Positions 24,501 to 36,352 of a stretch of DNA of 64,000 bases are shown piece by piece. Positions within the stretch are counted from its first letter, which is position 1; each line of letters begins with the position of its first letter. The notes beneath the pieces are model-generated. The model was given only the letters and a program-made list of their open reading frames with translations, searched no databases and was not told the origin of the DNA. Source of the stretch: Sporothrix humicola (lineage: Eukaryota; Ascomycota; Sordariomycetes; Ophiostomatales; Ophiostomataceae); assembly GCA_021396245.1 (NCBI GenBank), contig WNYE01000098.1, positions 1 through 64,000 of the forward strand, in the 5' to 3' direction. Position numbers and translations under genes: made by a program.

Positions 24501-26697
24501 ACATAAATTGGTTGCAGTCGCCCGTCGCCCAGGGAAGAAGGTGGCTCCTTTTTGTATGAAACGTCGTCATCACGTTCGTCGTCTTCGTAGATACGCTTCA
24601 TATCAGCCTCGAGCGCTTCCCATTCTCGTGATAGGCGCACTGGTTGCGGCGTGACCTCGCCGTGTTCTGTCTTAAGAACACTCAAGGGGCCCGTCAAGAG
24701 GTGAAACTGCGAATTTTCGTCACGCGCCCGACCACGGCGCTGGATGAATGCTTTCAGGCTTGTCAAATCATCTATGCAGACAACGAAGTTGCAAGCAGGC
24801 ATGTCGATGCCCTCCTCAATGACGCTTGTCGCAACCAGGATATTCGTTTTTCGATTCCGAAAGTCAAGGAGTGGAATTCGACCGTCTTTGGGGGCCATTG
24901 CCAGCAGTCCATCCAGCCCACGGCCATACTGGGCTTTGGACATACCGACCACATGACCGGCTTTGTATCTTGGCGATAACCGTGGGTGTATTGAGATGAT
25001 GTGTGCTAGTACGGCCGCCATGGGCTGTTCCCTAACAAACACGATACCCGTAGGAAAGTCGGCCTCATGGTTGGACAGAATGTCAACAAGCTTCTGCACC
25101 CGGACTGAAAGACCGTTGTAGAATGCCGCATGGTTCTTGTCGTGCCGCCCTTTATCTGGTCTCGGTGGAAGCTTTGCCTCGACAAACTGAAGAAGGGCCA
25201 TGAGGTACGGTTCATTCTCGCCCGAGAGGCGAAGTTTTGTGGCTTTGACACATCGTCTGATTACTTTGTAGACGTAGTATTCGGCGGCCCATGGTCCTAG
25301 GTAGGTACAGATGGAGTCGGCTCTGCGCCGGAAGTCCGCGATGAACTTCCATGTCCATTTGAAGTCCCCCTCGCTAAGGAGCTTGGCAAAATGTTCGTTC
25401 ATAGGGACGATGCCCGGGATGGTTGAATCGTTAGCCCTGATGGAAGCCGCAGCTAAATCCCAAAGGGCCGTGTGGTTGGGGCCAGTAAATGACGCGGACA
25501 TATTGTGAAGCTCGGGGTCGCATATATGCCGGAAAGTCATGGGGCGTTTGGTGTGAGAGACAAGGTTGTCCCGGTGCAGAGTCGGCGTCATGCATGTTGC
25601 ATGCATTGTTTGCTCCAGCAGTTCGATGCCTTCAACTTTCTTTCCCTGAACAGGACTGGCGGTGAGGCCGAGGATGGCTGGATGAGGGCGGCCTTTCTCA
25701 ACGGCAGGATGGAAGAATTCCGTCATGATGAGTCGGCCAGGACTATTCTTGACACAGCCATGAACTATGAAATGGCGATGGTTAGTACGTCTGGAAAAAT
25801 CTGGAGAATACGATCTTATTGAATTTCATATCAGAACCATGGTTCGACATACCTTCGTCAAAGACCAGGAGCGGGATCGATTCTATGCTGACGAAGCCGT
25901 GCATTAATGCTTCCTGTGGAATAAAGGTCAGACGAGCGGCTCCGTTTTCCGAGTAAATAAATCATACAAAATCACGGGACGAAAGGGTTTTCTTACCAGC
26001 AGGATTTGATGTGTCGCAACCACAAATCTGATGTTGTGCAGTGCAGCATCCCTATGGTATCGTGTTAGGATGACGACAGTAAAACAAGCTACATACTCTG
26101 AACACATACCATATTGCTTGTGTTGACCATGCCTTGATGTCTACCTCGCCAGCTATGACACGTCCTTGGACACACTGAATTTGGGACGAAATGGCATAGA
26201 ACTGCTGGTAGCAAAGAGGCACTGTTGGGGCCAGAAACCAGATGATCTGTTGAGTCGGAAAACTGTCAGTGTCCATAAAAATGTCAAAAGCCGGGCTGGC
26301 GAATGGCCTTACCTTGGGTGCTGGTGACCGCTCGAGTTCTGCTCGTATGCGGAGAATGGCGCTGGGGTGCCGTTAGTATGAGAAACGTCGAATGTAGAAA
26401 CAAATTTTGATGTCCTCACATTCTCGTCTTTCCCGTTCCAGTGTCCATCTAAGGAGGTGTATGTTAGCTACCCATTCCGGGCCCATGAGGGGCCACAGGT
26501 GTTATACTTACAGCCAAAATGATGTTGCGCTTGAGGCTCTCTTCAAACATCTCCAACTGATACAGCCGGGACTGGGAAAGGAGCTCATCCTCGATGTCGT
26601 GTTTGTCGTCCGAGGCATCGTCGTTGTCCACTGGCTCTAATGACTCCGGAGTGGGCAAGGCCCCTGGCGAGCCGTCGAATGCCGTGTTTGTGGCCAT
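21514..26697 (-). CDS. dcl2: Dicer-like protein 2 (RNase III family)
   Basis: Cytoplasmic ATP-dependent dsRNA endonuclease that makes small interfering RNAs, notably in antiviral and transposon silencing in fungi. I reconstruct eight exons: 26697-26512, 26448-26420, 26361-26313, 26246-26110, 26051-25997, 25913-25853, 25764-23134 and 23072-21514. All introns are 58-88 nt with GT..AG, and every join keeps frame, giving about 1,568 aa. Domains in order: DExD/H helicase with MDTGTGKTRI (63-72) and DEVH (171-174); LGLTASPV; helicase C with QRRGRARDE; Dicer dimerisation fold (HLNHFCNTM..PIFKLHQV); RNase IIIa with EYLEFIGDSIL (~1030) and ADVVEALIGA; RNase IIIb with MERLEFIGDAILD (~1230) and SDVLEAIIGAIW; and a C-terminal dsRNA-binding-like region. 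Acidic catalytic residues of both RNase III domains are present. No clear PAZ domain is visible, as is usual for DCL2. It is divergent from the RCC1 gene. Confidence 0.95.
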
Positions 26698-27406
26698 GTT
26701 TGTCGGTCAGTGTAGAATCTCAATCAATCGCCTGATGTTGCGGAGCTTGAGAGAGTTGGCCAGAGTGGTGGAAGAGGGGTCGCCTATGCCGGCTTATAAA
26801 GTCTGGACGACAACAAGAGTTTCATTGTCACTTGCGTCCTTAGTGACGGGAGCGAGTGGACGGACAGAACGATCGGGAGCTGTACGTGCTTCGTGTCATC
26901 TCCTTTTTTTGCGACTGCCTGTTGGTAAGCCCGCGCGTCTTGCGGGGGAAACAACGGAAGGTGCAGCTTTGGGAAGGAACGATGCACATGTATTTCGGAG
27001 GGGTAAATAATATTCGACATTTGTAGCGAATTTCGGGGATCTTTCCACCAAAAATTACGATTGATTTAGTGCCTTGAGTGACTTTACATTTCAATTGAAT
27101 ATTCACAAAAAACACACAGAATTTTACAGAAAATGAGACGTATTCTGAAAATATCTTAAAAATTCATACGTAGACGAGAATTAGATCAAAACTGGGCTCA
27201 GTCCTACCAAAGTCCTCTGAATAACGTGAAAAGGCAAGTGAGATCATTGGTGGGTGCCTGCCGTAGCTCGACGCACTACGTGCATTTTCTCCTGCATTCG
27301 GAAGGAGCAGCCTCGTCACCACTTTTGGAATCAGACAAAAATAATAAGAAAGAAAAGTCCCGATTCGATCGCCGACGGAAGGAGCGTTCCTTGGCTTTCG
27401 TATGTG
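26698..27406. other. Divergent promoter region between dcl2 and the RCC1-repeat gene
   Basis: 709 bp shared upstream of two oppositely transcribed genes, with an AT-rich core around 27,000-27,200. No additional gene or clear regulatory motif could be called. Confidence 0.5.
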
Positions 27407-28445
27407 ATGCAGGCACTGTATGCCACGGGCTTCAACGCCTGGGGCCAACTACAGTTTGACACGACAAATGCCAAAACGGATGGCTTCACCAACGAACCAG
27501 ACGATATCCAGACCTTTACACGGGTGCTTGAAGACTCTGTGATTAAGCATGTACGACCTTCTCTTTCATATACGACTGTGACAACGTCAAACGGAATTGT
27601 TTCAGCCGGTGCTGTACCACAGGATGGCTTCACCGGCACAGAGGATGAAAGCAAACTCTACTTTTCTGCGGCCCTGAATGGCCGTGTTGCTGGTCAGTAG
27701 TTAACATGGCCTTGTTCCTCGGCCTGTCTGGCACTGACATATTTTTGCAGTTTACAACAAGAGCGAGGAGTCTCTTGACCAATTTGCGTCAGTAGAAGAC
27801 TTTACGGCGAGAGAAACCACTTCCTGTATCCGCTTCACTGGCTTTCCAAATGTGTTGCAAGTTGTCGCCTACGATGTTGGGTTTGCTGCGTTGACATCCG
27901 ACGGACAGGTCTGGACATGGGGAGATCCACGGTTCCCAGAGTCCCTTGGCCGGGATGTGACTGAATCGCCAGCTGAGAGCCCGGGCCGTGTCACTGCGCT
28001 GGACGACCTACCAACCGGTCCTATTGTCAAGCTGGCAGCCGGCGGACACGTCCTTGCAGCTGTTACCCAAGGCCGGGATCTCTACTGCTGGGGTGGCTAC
28101 TCTGGACGGAAACCGGTGTTACCTGAAGGCGTCACGGGCGAACCGACGCCGGTCATTGTTGAGGTTACGACAACGGATGGCAACACCGAAGAACTAGACG
28201 TCATTGATGTTGATGTGGGCGACGGGCATATGATTGTGCTCGCGGCTGACGGCTCGGTATATGTCATTGGTAGCAATGCCAATGGCCAGCTTGGCTTAGG
28301 AAATGAAGGGCAGAACGACGATATATTACGGGAGGAAGTGAGGTTGTCCGCTTGGACAAAGGTCAAGAGTCTCCCGCCTGGTAAGGTGACTACTGTCTAC
28401 GCCGGCCAAAGGAGCTCTTTCGTCGTGATCAATGAAGAGACATAG
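27407..28445 (+). CDS. RCC1-repeat (beta-propeller) protein, Ats1-like
   Basis: There are two exons, 27407-27692 and 27751-28445. The intron is 58 nt, opens GTCAGT and closes TTTGCAG, and splits a Val codon; the product is about 326 aa. The protein opens MQALYATGFNAWGQLQFD, which is the first blade of an RCC1 repeat. Later blades contain VWTWGDPRFPESLG, LYCWGGYSG, and VYVIGSNANGQLGLG with its flanking VDVGDGHMIVLAADG. The length and four to five recognisable repeats resemble yeast Ats1 (alpha-tubulin suppressor / wobble-uridine tRNA modification factor) rather than full seven-blade RCC1. No other domain is visible, so function is assigned only to the level of an RCC1-like scaffold. Its stop lies 173 bp from the convergent proteasome gene. 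Confidence 0.8.
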
Positions 28446-28618
28446 CCTGTTTGTTAATGCTTTAAATGTTGATGCCATTTATTTGCCTGTCGAATACAAG
28501 TACATGCGCCCCGTCCATCGTCAAAATTGCTGGCAAGACGCTTCTCGCTCTACCGGCCCAACTCCTCTTCTACCATCAATAGCTTCTCTATTTTTCATAC
28601 ACGCGCCTCACGCGCGCT

Positions 28619-29793
28619 TTATAGGTTGGTCAAGTAGTCCTCGATCTCCTGTGGCGTCAGCTTGCGGAACCGCGGCCCTCTCGCGCCCTCGACACCCTCA
28701 ACACCCAGAAGGTGGTCTGCCGGTGGGCCAATGATGCCTGTGTATGTTGTTAGCGGTGGCTCTCGCCAAATTGTTTTCTCTTCTGTGTCGGCTTACCAAT
28801 CTCGATCGTGTCGCCGTTCATCTCGCCCTCAATTGTCTCCTTGAGCGTCAGCAGCGCAATGTGCACCGCATCTTCCAGCTCCAGGCCCTCCGTGTACCGC
28901 TTCTCCAGGAACGTCTTGGCCGACGCTGCGCTCTTGCCAATGGCCGTTGCCTTCCAGGGGAAGTAGCTGCCCGACGGGTCCACCTGGTACAGCATGGGGC
29001 CGCCCTTCAGGATGCCGCCCGTCTTGCCCGTGGGCTTCTTCTGCTCGCCCGAGGCCAGGCCGTCGGCCTCCTCCTCTTCCTCCTTGTTGCCGGCTGCTGC
29101 TGCCGCCGCCTTGGCCGCCTCGCGCTCGAGCTCCTCCTCGGGCAGGATGCCCTCGTCCCAGCCGGCAATCAGCAGACTGACGCCGTAGGGACGGACACCA
29201 CCAGACTGGGTGGCCTCCTGCATGACGCGAGCGACGTCCTGGACCAATATCCGGGTCGGGGGGTACTCGTTGTAGATGCGCTTGTAGCCCGAGTGCGAAA
29301 CTTTACGGGCGCGGTCGACGAGGACGCGGTAGTCCGGGCCCATGCCGGCGTAAACCATACCGATGTCGGGAGTGATGAGGGAGATCTTGGAGAGGGACGA
29401 AGGGTCGGCGAGCGGGGATGACGACTTCTTCTCGGTGGCGAGGACGATGCCGTTTGTGGCCTTGATGCCGAGGGCAGTGACGCCCTGGTTGACGGCGTTC
29501 AAAGCATATTCTGCACAGGAAGTACGTCAGTAAATTGTGATCTAGAGTCTCAAGCGACCCAGCCGCATCGAGAGATTGTTCTCGGCGTGTGTGAAGCCTC
29601 GTCGCATCTCAAGGGTCAAGGCTGAGGGGTTGCACGAACCGATCTGCACCAGCTTTCCGCTGTTGTGGGAAACAATATGTTAGCAAGTCTGTAAACAAAA
29701 GTGTATCGCCTGCAATAGCAAGGCCTCCCCCAATCCCAATGCCTCGTACCTGGGCGAGAATGTCGTCAGCGAGAACGAATACCGATCGGCCAT
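28619..29793 (-). CDS. PRE8: 20S proteasome subunit alpha-2 (Pre8/PSMA2)
   Basis: Outer-ring alpha subunit of the 20S proteasome. I reconstruct four exons: 29793-29750, 29659-29640, 29510-28797 and 28737-28619. One internal exon is only 20 nt. Joins restore [26 protein letters not shown] across the first three exons and EIGIIGPPADHLLG at the last. The product is about 298 aa against roughly 250 in yeast. Diagnostic alpha-2 sequence includes LGIKATNGIV, EKKSSSPL, MGPDYRVLVD, QSGGVRPYGVSLLIAG, YQVDPSGSYFPWKATAIG and FLEKRYTEGLELEDAVHIALL. The excess length is an insertion at ~143-192, rich in Glu, Ala and Lys, between SLLIAGWDEG and PMLYQVDPSG. I believe a similar insertion occurs in other Sordariomycetes. 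The second intron has a GTTCGT donor. Confidence 0.95.
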
Positions 29794-30795
29794 GGTCGCG
29801 GTCGAGGTGTTCTATAAATGAGTGGATGGGTGGGTTGATTGTTGGGTCGCCTAAAGCAGTCGTCAAGAGAGGGGTATCGTATCGAAGAATAAGATGTCGA
29901 GAGAATTGAATTGTGACGACGTATGAAGTGGACGACGATGGAGGTGAATGGGTTGAGGATCGCAACGCAGACTAGTTTCGTAGCTATGGGCCAGTAGGCA
30001 GATGCTGCTGTACGTTTTTGGCTTTTGGCAGGTGCGGTGAGAGGCTGGCAACAGTGGTGGTGGTTTCGAAGCTCCGCCTTGCTGTCCCTCACAGTGGCGG
30101 CTACCACACTCCAGGCGTCGCCAGGCACACGCAGTTGCGCGTCGAGCTCTTCTGATTGGCTGCAGCTCTCTATGCATCAATCGAGGCCACACGAGAGCTT
30201 GTATTCTTCTAAGAGGACATGATTAGCTAATACTGCCACAGCCTGAGCTGCTAGCTCCACTTCTCGCAATATCTCCGCCGAAAAGGTCGTGGTGAAATTA
30301 GTGGAAAGTCGGCCGGCTTTTCCTTCCTCTGCAAACTTGAAATCCGTGTCCTGCTGCGAGTCGCTCTTTCTCCTCTCTCTTGGCTCGACTACCATCTGGC
30401 CACGTCCCTCCTTCCCCCAATTTTGCTATTGCCTGCTTTTTATTTGCTTTTTTATTATCTCGGCCGACGTTTCCCCTTCCCAAGGAAGATGTGACTTGCC
30501 TCTTTTCTGCCCAAAGGCGAGCCAAGCGGCTATTGAGCCTCGAAACGAAACTTACCCTTTCTTCCCCTCGCTGCTCTCCTCCTCTCATCTGGGCTGAACT
30601 CAACCCTACCACATTTATTTGTTTATCTCTGTCTTTCCGATGATGTGAAATCACATTACACCTTTAATGAGCTTAACCGGGAAGCTTCGGACTCTGCTAT
30701 AAGCGCACTTTTTTGTTTTGCTCTTTTTTGAAGCTTTAATTTCCCCTACCCTCCTTTACCTACTCTTTTACACACACGCGACATCAATTCCAACG
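29794..30795. other. Divergent promoter region of PRE8 and the RING-CH gene
   Basis: About 1 kb between two divergent start codons. The right half is pyrimidine-rich on the plus strand (leader of the RING-CH gene). No open frame with a recognisable domain. Confidence 0.5.
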
Positions 30796-32445
30796 ATGGA
30801 TTTCCGTTCCCGGACCGGAGCTGATGGGGCTGGCCCCAGCTGGTCCTTTCCCGCCGATACTGCTGCAGCTGGAAACGCCAGTGGCGAAGGCGCGTCGTCC
30901 TCGGCGAGAGACGAAGGATGGGCGACAACCAGCGGTTTTGACTCGAAGTTTAAGAGGCAGCATCCGCCACCACTGAATCAAGCGACGGTTATACCCGATA
31001 GCGAAGGCGATGACAGCGACTACGACGACGAGCATGCATCCTTTGCTGGATCGTATCCCGGCGTATCCGACGTCGGATCTTGGGTCACCGAGGACAATGA
31101 ACGGACGCCTCTGGAGCACAACCACTACCACTACCACGGCGAGGACACCGAGTATTACGACCTCCACGACGGTTACCGTCGTCTTCCGCAGACGCCACCA
31201 CCCCGCGAGCCGACTGAAGAGGAGAAGGCCCAGGCCAAGTACCGGCGACGCTTCAAGCCGCGCACGTGCCGCATCTGTCTCGAAACAGTGCTCCCGACTT
31301 TTGAGGATGTGACGGCACCTGCTGGCGAGGATGGATTCCACGAAATGATGGGCGAGGAAGTGGAGGCTGGTGCCGAACCGGTTGGCCTGGGTGCTGCTGT
31401 CCAAGCAGTCGGCGAAGCCACGGCTGGTCTCCGTGGCCGCATGGCCGGCGCCGTGTCTTCGGCACTTCCCACGTTTATGCGCCACCGCATGCCGCGTGTT
31501 CGGTACATATCCGAGAACCCCGAGGACGGCCGTCTTATCAGCCCATGCCGCTGCAAGGGCTCCCAGAAGTACGTGCATGAGGGCTGTCTCCAGGCCTGGC
31601 GCTTGGCGCAGCCTTTGGCTGACCGCAACTACTGGAAGTGCCCGACGTGCGCATTCAAATACCGCTTCCAGCGTCTCAGCTGGGGCCGCCTGATCTCCAA
31701 CAAGCTCACGCGAGTCTTGTTGACACTCTCTGTGTTTGCACTGACCCTGTTTGTGCTGGGCTTTGTTGCCGATCCGTTGATGGACCTGTGGGTTGACCCG
31801 AGTGGTGTGATTATGGATACGTTCCTGGAGCTCAGCGACTACGATATGGACGACGATCTTCTCGGCGGTTTCCACGACGTGTTGGGCGGCGGCAGAGGTG
31901 GTGGTGATCCTGCCGATCTTATGGGTGTATCTGGCTGGTGGGGCCACTTCCTCAAGGGCTTCTTCTCTCTCGGTATCGTCGGCGTCATTAAGACGTTTTT
32001 GGTTGTGTCGCCGTTTACGTGGTTCAACATCCGTGGGTTTGGGCTTGGCCAGGGACGGCGACGGGCTGCCCGTGGTGGTGGTCGTGGACGCTATGAGAGC
32101 ATGAGCTGGATCTTTATCTTGGTCGGCGCATTCACGTTTTTAGGGGTAAGTGACGCACATTTGGCAACTGATTGTCCCTGTCTACAGTCATTTGCTAACA
32201 ATCTTTAGGCTGCCTGGAAAGGTATTAGCTACTTGAGTGGCCGTTTCCTGGACCGTGCCAGCGAGCGCATTATCGATATCGGCGCTGAAGGGCCCGATGA
32301 AGATGAGGACGAAGATGAAGAAGACGAGGCTGGCCCGGCCGAGGCAGAAGCTGACCAGGCTGAAGCAGATGCCGGCAGTGTCCATGACCAAGGTGACGAG
32401 CATGAAAATGCAGCGCCTGATGTGAATGGCCATGACGATGCTTGA
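30796..32445 (+). CDS. Membrane RING-CH (MARCH-type) E3 ubiquitin ligase
   Basis: There are two exons, 30796-32145 and 32209-32445. The intron (63 nt) has GTAAGT, GCTAAC and CTTTAG in phase 0; the product is about 528 aa. The ATG at 30796 (CCAACGATGG) begins MDFRSRTGADG; an in-frame ATG 26 codons upstream is less likely. Cys-x2-Cys (CRIC, ~158-161), Cys-x-Cys (CRC), His-x2-Cys seven residues later (HEGC) and Cys-x2-Cys (CPTC, ~282-285) make a C4HC3 RING-CH finger. The loop between the first and second Cys pairs is 89 residues, much longer than the usual 10-45. Three hydrophobic segments follow (~306-331, ~385-408, ~436-458). The tail is strongly acidic. RING-CH plus membrane segments is the architecture of ligases that ubiquitinate membrane proteins. 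The target is unknown. Confidence 0.88.
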
Positions 32446-34484
32446 ATGTATTGTTTACAGGTTTACAGGTACCGTTACTGTATGACACAGTTTCAAGACA
32501 CATATATTTTTTTATCCCTTTCCTTTCCCCACTCCCCTCCCCATCCTCTATCCTGCACACTCTTAAGTTGCCTTGACTTCTTCGCCTCCGTGTCGAGCCA
32601 ACTAGTCTGTGTGCAGAGATTAAACTCGTCCCGATACTTGTTCCTCTGCCTGGCGGCAGCCAAGCGTTTTGCTCGGCCGCTTCCACATGGGCAGAGGCTT
32701 CGTGGACACCGCCGGCCTTTTCGCCAACTGGATGCCTGATGGGAGGATCTTGCTTTGCGTCTTGCATCGCTTTTCTCTCTGTTGACTCCAAACCGCTTCG
32801 CTTCCCCCATCTTTTCAGGGCTTTTTTATCTGGGTGGAAATCTCCCTTGGTCTTTTCATGTCCTTGCCAGATACTCCCCCAGAGGCTCTTCTATGAGGCA
32901 AGCATGGCAATCGGCTGGTACATCTGATTCGTACTCAGTAAACCTTCTTTAATCGTGATGTCGTAGCCCATGACCAATGCCATCTTATATATTTTGAAAT
33001 CTAGATTGTCATAAAATATGCACAATAAACCTGTCTCGACATACTGTTTGCATTTTTGAGCTGTGACATCACAGAACGTGTAACACCCGGTCTTTTGCAG
33101 GGTATCAACAGACTGGAATGTGTTGCCGTTGAAATCCAGCCATGCCATTGTAGAGTGGGATTGTCTCCCTTCTGTAGATTTCTTTCAGGGGTTGCATTGT
33201 TTGGATGCATTGTGTGGCTCCATTGTCTGGCGGCTCCTCGCTAGCCTCAGCCTCGCAAACCCCTATTTTCCAGATCGACGGCGCCTATCTCTTCTGCCGG
33301 ACAGCTAGCTCAGGTAGCTCAGGGCCTATTGTTTGACGTTACTGCACCGTTGCCAGGGCTCTGTTATTAGCTGCTATTCGCTAATTTATCGCTGATTCCC
33401 ACGGCTCTCACACTCTCTCACTCTGCCCTATCGTGCCTTCCCAATGGCGCATTACGACGGATTCCGCTCTGTGAGATGCCACCCCCACTCTCAATTTGTC
33501 CTAGCGGCACGTGCACTGGGTCGCTCTTGCTGTCCCTGGAACTATTTTGCTGGCCTTTTCGCCTGCAAACCAGACGCGCCGCGCCAGGGGTAATAGTGGA
33601 TTGGGAAAACGAGGGACCTGAGGGAAGAGGGAAGGCACGACATACGCTTCCTGGGTGCTTCTTGCACAGTTTTGGACCCCTTGACTCCATTTCTTAATTT
33701 TTCGTTAATATTGCCTGTTCACTATCGAAATCGAACTTGTCCTCATTTATTCCCTCTTTTTCGAAGCAATCGCGCCCACCAAGACGCATCCACCTCCCGC
33801 CACGAAACGCAAAAAGCACGAATCTCCCAGAATAGGAGAGCAAGGGCCTTCGTCTAGTCCTTGTTACCGTACCCGCATCATCTTGTCTCAGGCGTCGTCG
33901 ACCGCTTGTTTCTGGTTTCTCGTTTCTTTTCGTTTCTTTGCCTCACTTTTGGCTCTCTTCCTTTTTCGACATTTTCGGCCTTCTTCATCTCCCTTTCGCC
34001 CTCCCAAGCTCCACGACGGCCGCCGCTCTTTTGACGCCTCCTTTTCCCGTCCGCTCGCCGCCAAACGTCCGTTTTCTCTTGGCGTTTTTCTCCAACTCCC
34101 GTCTAGGGCCCAAATTTTCTCCATTGGGAACCACTTCAACCGCAATCTCGAATCTCCCTGACACGACGCCCACGACCTTATCTTCTTCCCTCTCATCCAT
34201 CCTCGACCTCCAGTTCTCCTGCGACGCGCAGACAAAGCATGGTCTTTGGCTGCTGCCACGATCTCCCAATCTAATGACGACCGCGTTTTGAGATTCATTT
34301 TCTCCGCGACACGACCAACCCATTGACGACTCCCCTAATCTCGATCTGTCCTTTCTCCCGCATACGACGCTCGTTTCTTCGATATCACGACAACCCCCCC
34401 GACGACGACGTGCATTGGCCAGCTTTTCGGTCACGCGTCTAGACTTTTCTTTCCATCGTCTCTTCCACACACACAACTCACACG
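32446..34484. other. Intergenic region, no supported gene
   Basis: About 2 kb. The first few hundred bases are likely the 3' UTR of the RING-CH gene. From ~33,880 the plus strand is C/T-rich with repeated ACGAC triplets, typical of a fungal promoter and leader, leading into the mannosyltransferase ATG. No family-level similarity in the short frames. Confidence 0.5.
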
Positions 34485-35634
34485 ATGCATTTCGCTTACC
34501 CCCCACGCAAAAACTCGAATGCGGCCGCCTTCAAGCCCCGGGCGCCGTCATCCCGGTTACCGTTCATACGCCGCGGCCGCAAGCGGGTGATTGCTCTCGG
34601 CGCGCTCTTCTTCTTCGGCATCATCTACTTCTTGACACGACCGAGCGGCCGGCATAGCGGCGCCAACCCTTGGATGTCCGCCCATCTCAAGGCCGCCAAG
34701 GAGGAGGGCACTGGCAGCACAATGCCCGGCGTCGGCGACAACAAGGCACCTCTGGCCTCAGATGGCAACCCGTACGGTGCCGACTTCTCGGCAGCCACAG
34801 AAAACTTTGCCTCGTTTGGCAAGACGCCCCTTGTTGTGCTTGTGACGGTCTACGACGAGACCAACTTCCACCGCGCGTACCTCGACACCGTGCGCGAGAA
34901 CCGCCGGCAGTACGCCAAGAAGCACGGCTACGGCACCTTCTCGCCCAAGGTCGGCTACTACGACCTCAATGGCTCGCCGCTGACGTGGACCAAGGTCGTG
35001 GCCATGCGCCACGCGCTGACGCTGTTCCCGGAGAGTACCTACTTTTGGTTCCTGGACCAGAACGCGTTTGTCATGAACATGGACATGAGCATCGAAAGCG
35101 ACATTATGGCGCCCGCCAAGATCGACGCCGCCATGCTCAAGGACTTCCCCGTCGTGCCACCCGACAGCATTATCAAGACCTTTGGCCATCTCAAGGGCCA
35201 GGACGTGGACTTCCTGCTGACCCAGGACTACGACGGCCTGTCGACGTCGAGTTTCATCATTCGCAACGGCGATTGGGCGCGCTTTTTCTTTGAGACCTGG
35301 TTCGACCCGCTGTACCGCTCCTACAACTTCCAGAAGGCCGAGACGCATGCATTGGTGAGTGCTACACACTGTTATGTTGAAAGAAGGTAACACGTACTAA
35401 CAATCCCAGGAACACATTGTCCAGTGGCACCCGACGATCCTGTCCAAGATGGCCCTTGTGCCGCAGCGGACCATCAACGCCTACAGCAAGGTCGATCATG
35501 GTGCAAAGTACGAGTCGGGCGATCTGTCCGTGCGCGTTATCGGTTGTATCCGCACAAGCTCCGCTGTCTGCGAGAACGAGGCTGCACCGTTCATCCAGGC
35601 CTGGCGCGGCACACAACCACAGGCGGCATCATAA
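34485..35634 (+). CDS. Golgi alpha-1,6-mannosyltransferase subunit (GT34, Mnn11-like)
   Basis: Type II Golgi membrane glycosyltransferase expected to act in extension of the N-glycan outer mannan chain, in a complex with Mnn9/Anp1/Mnn10-type partners. There are two exons, 34485-35354 and 35410-35634. The intron (55 nt) has GTGAGT, CTAAC and CCCAG in phase 0; the product is about 364 aa. A basic N-terminal tail precedes a signal-anchor helix (ALGALFFFGIIYFL, ~37-50). The catalytic domain has VTVYDETNFHRAYLDTV, LTWTKVVAMRHALTLFP, YFWFLDQNAFVMNMD, LLTQDYDGLSTSSFIIRN and ALEHIVQWHPTILSKM. The usual DxD metal-binding motif reads Asp-Gln-Asn here (Asp at ~191). Motif content favours Mnn11 over Mnn10, but this is a judgement by eye. 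Confidence 0.88.
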
Positions 35635-36352
35635 GCATAAGCCGTTGCGGACGACGAAAAAGATTTCCTTTGCCTTCTATCTTTACCGGCTGTATATGAG
35701 TGGAATTGCATGAACCCCCTCTTCGCTTCTCCTTTGCGCCATTTTGATATGCGGGCGGCTTTTCGGCTTTTCGACCTATTTCTAGCCCGTCCCATGTTCA
35801 TTGATAACTTTTTTTTCTTTTTCTTTTTCTTTTACTTTTACTCCCCTTTATCCTCCTCTTATCTTCAGGGTGGCGTTTGTTTTGATTTTTCTTGGTTTCT
35901 TGCGAAACGGAAGGGGTCCTTGGTCTTTTCTATATTCTCTTCATTCTTCTTCACATTTTACCCTTCACTTCTTTGACTCACCCTTTTTTCATTTTGGTCC
36001 TATCTACCATGTTTGTGTTTGATAGTTGTTCTCTTTCTGGGTTCTGTTTGATTTTTTTTTCTTCGCGGCCATGTACGACATATATCTTATATATAGACAA
36101 ATTCATAAAACTATAATCAACAGAATAAAAGCGGCCGTCTCCAGGTACTATGCATACTTTCATGTCACTTTGATCCAGGTTAAGTTCAAGCAATGATTGG
36201 GTAACAATATTGGAATTAAATATACAATTTCAATGCAAAAGTCATACCGCATCGAATGACCGCCCTGGCAATGCAAAGAATAATAACAAAGCAATGTACA
36301 CATATACACAAAGAATAAAAACACATTATTTTAATTTCTCCCCCCCACTCCT
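35635..36352. other. Convergent 3' flanks, T-rich
   Basis: 718 bp between the mannosyltransferase and sphingosine-phosphate lyase stops. The first half has long T/C runs, the second half is A/T-rich with several possible polyadenylation-type A-rich elements. No gene seen. Confidence 0.6.
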
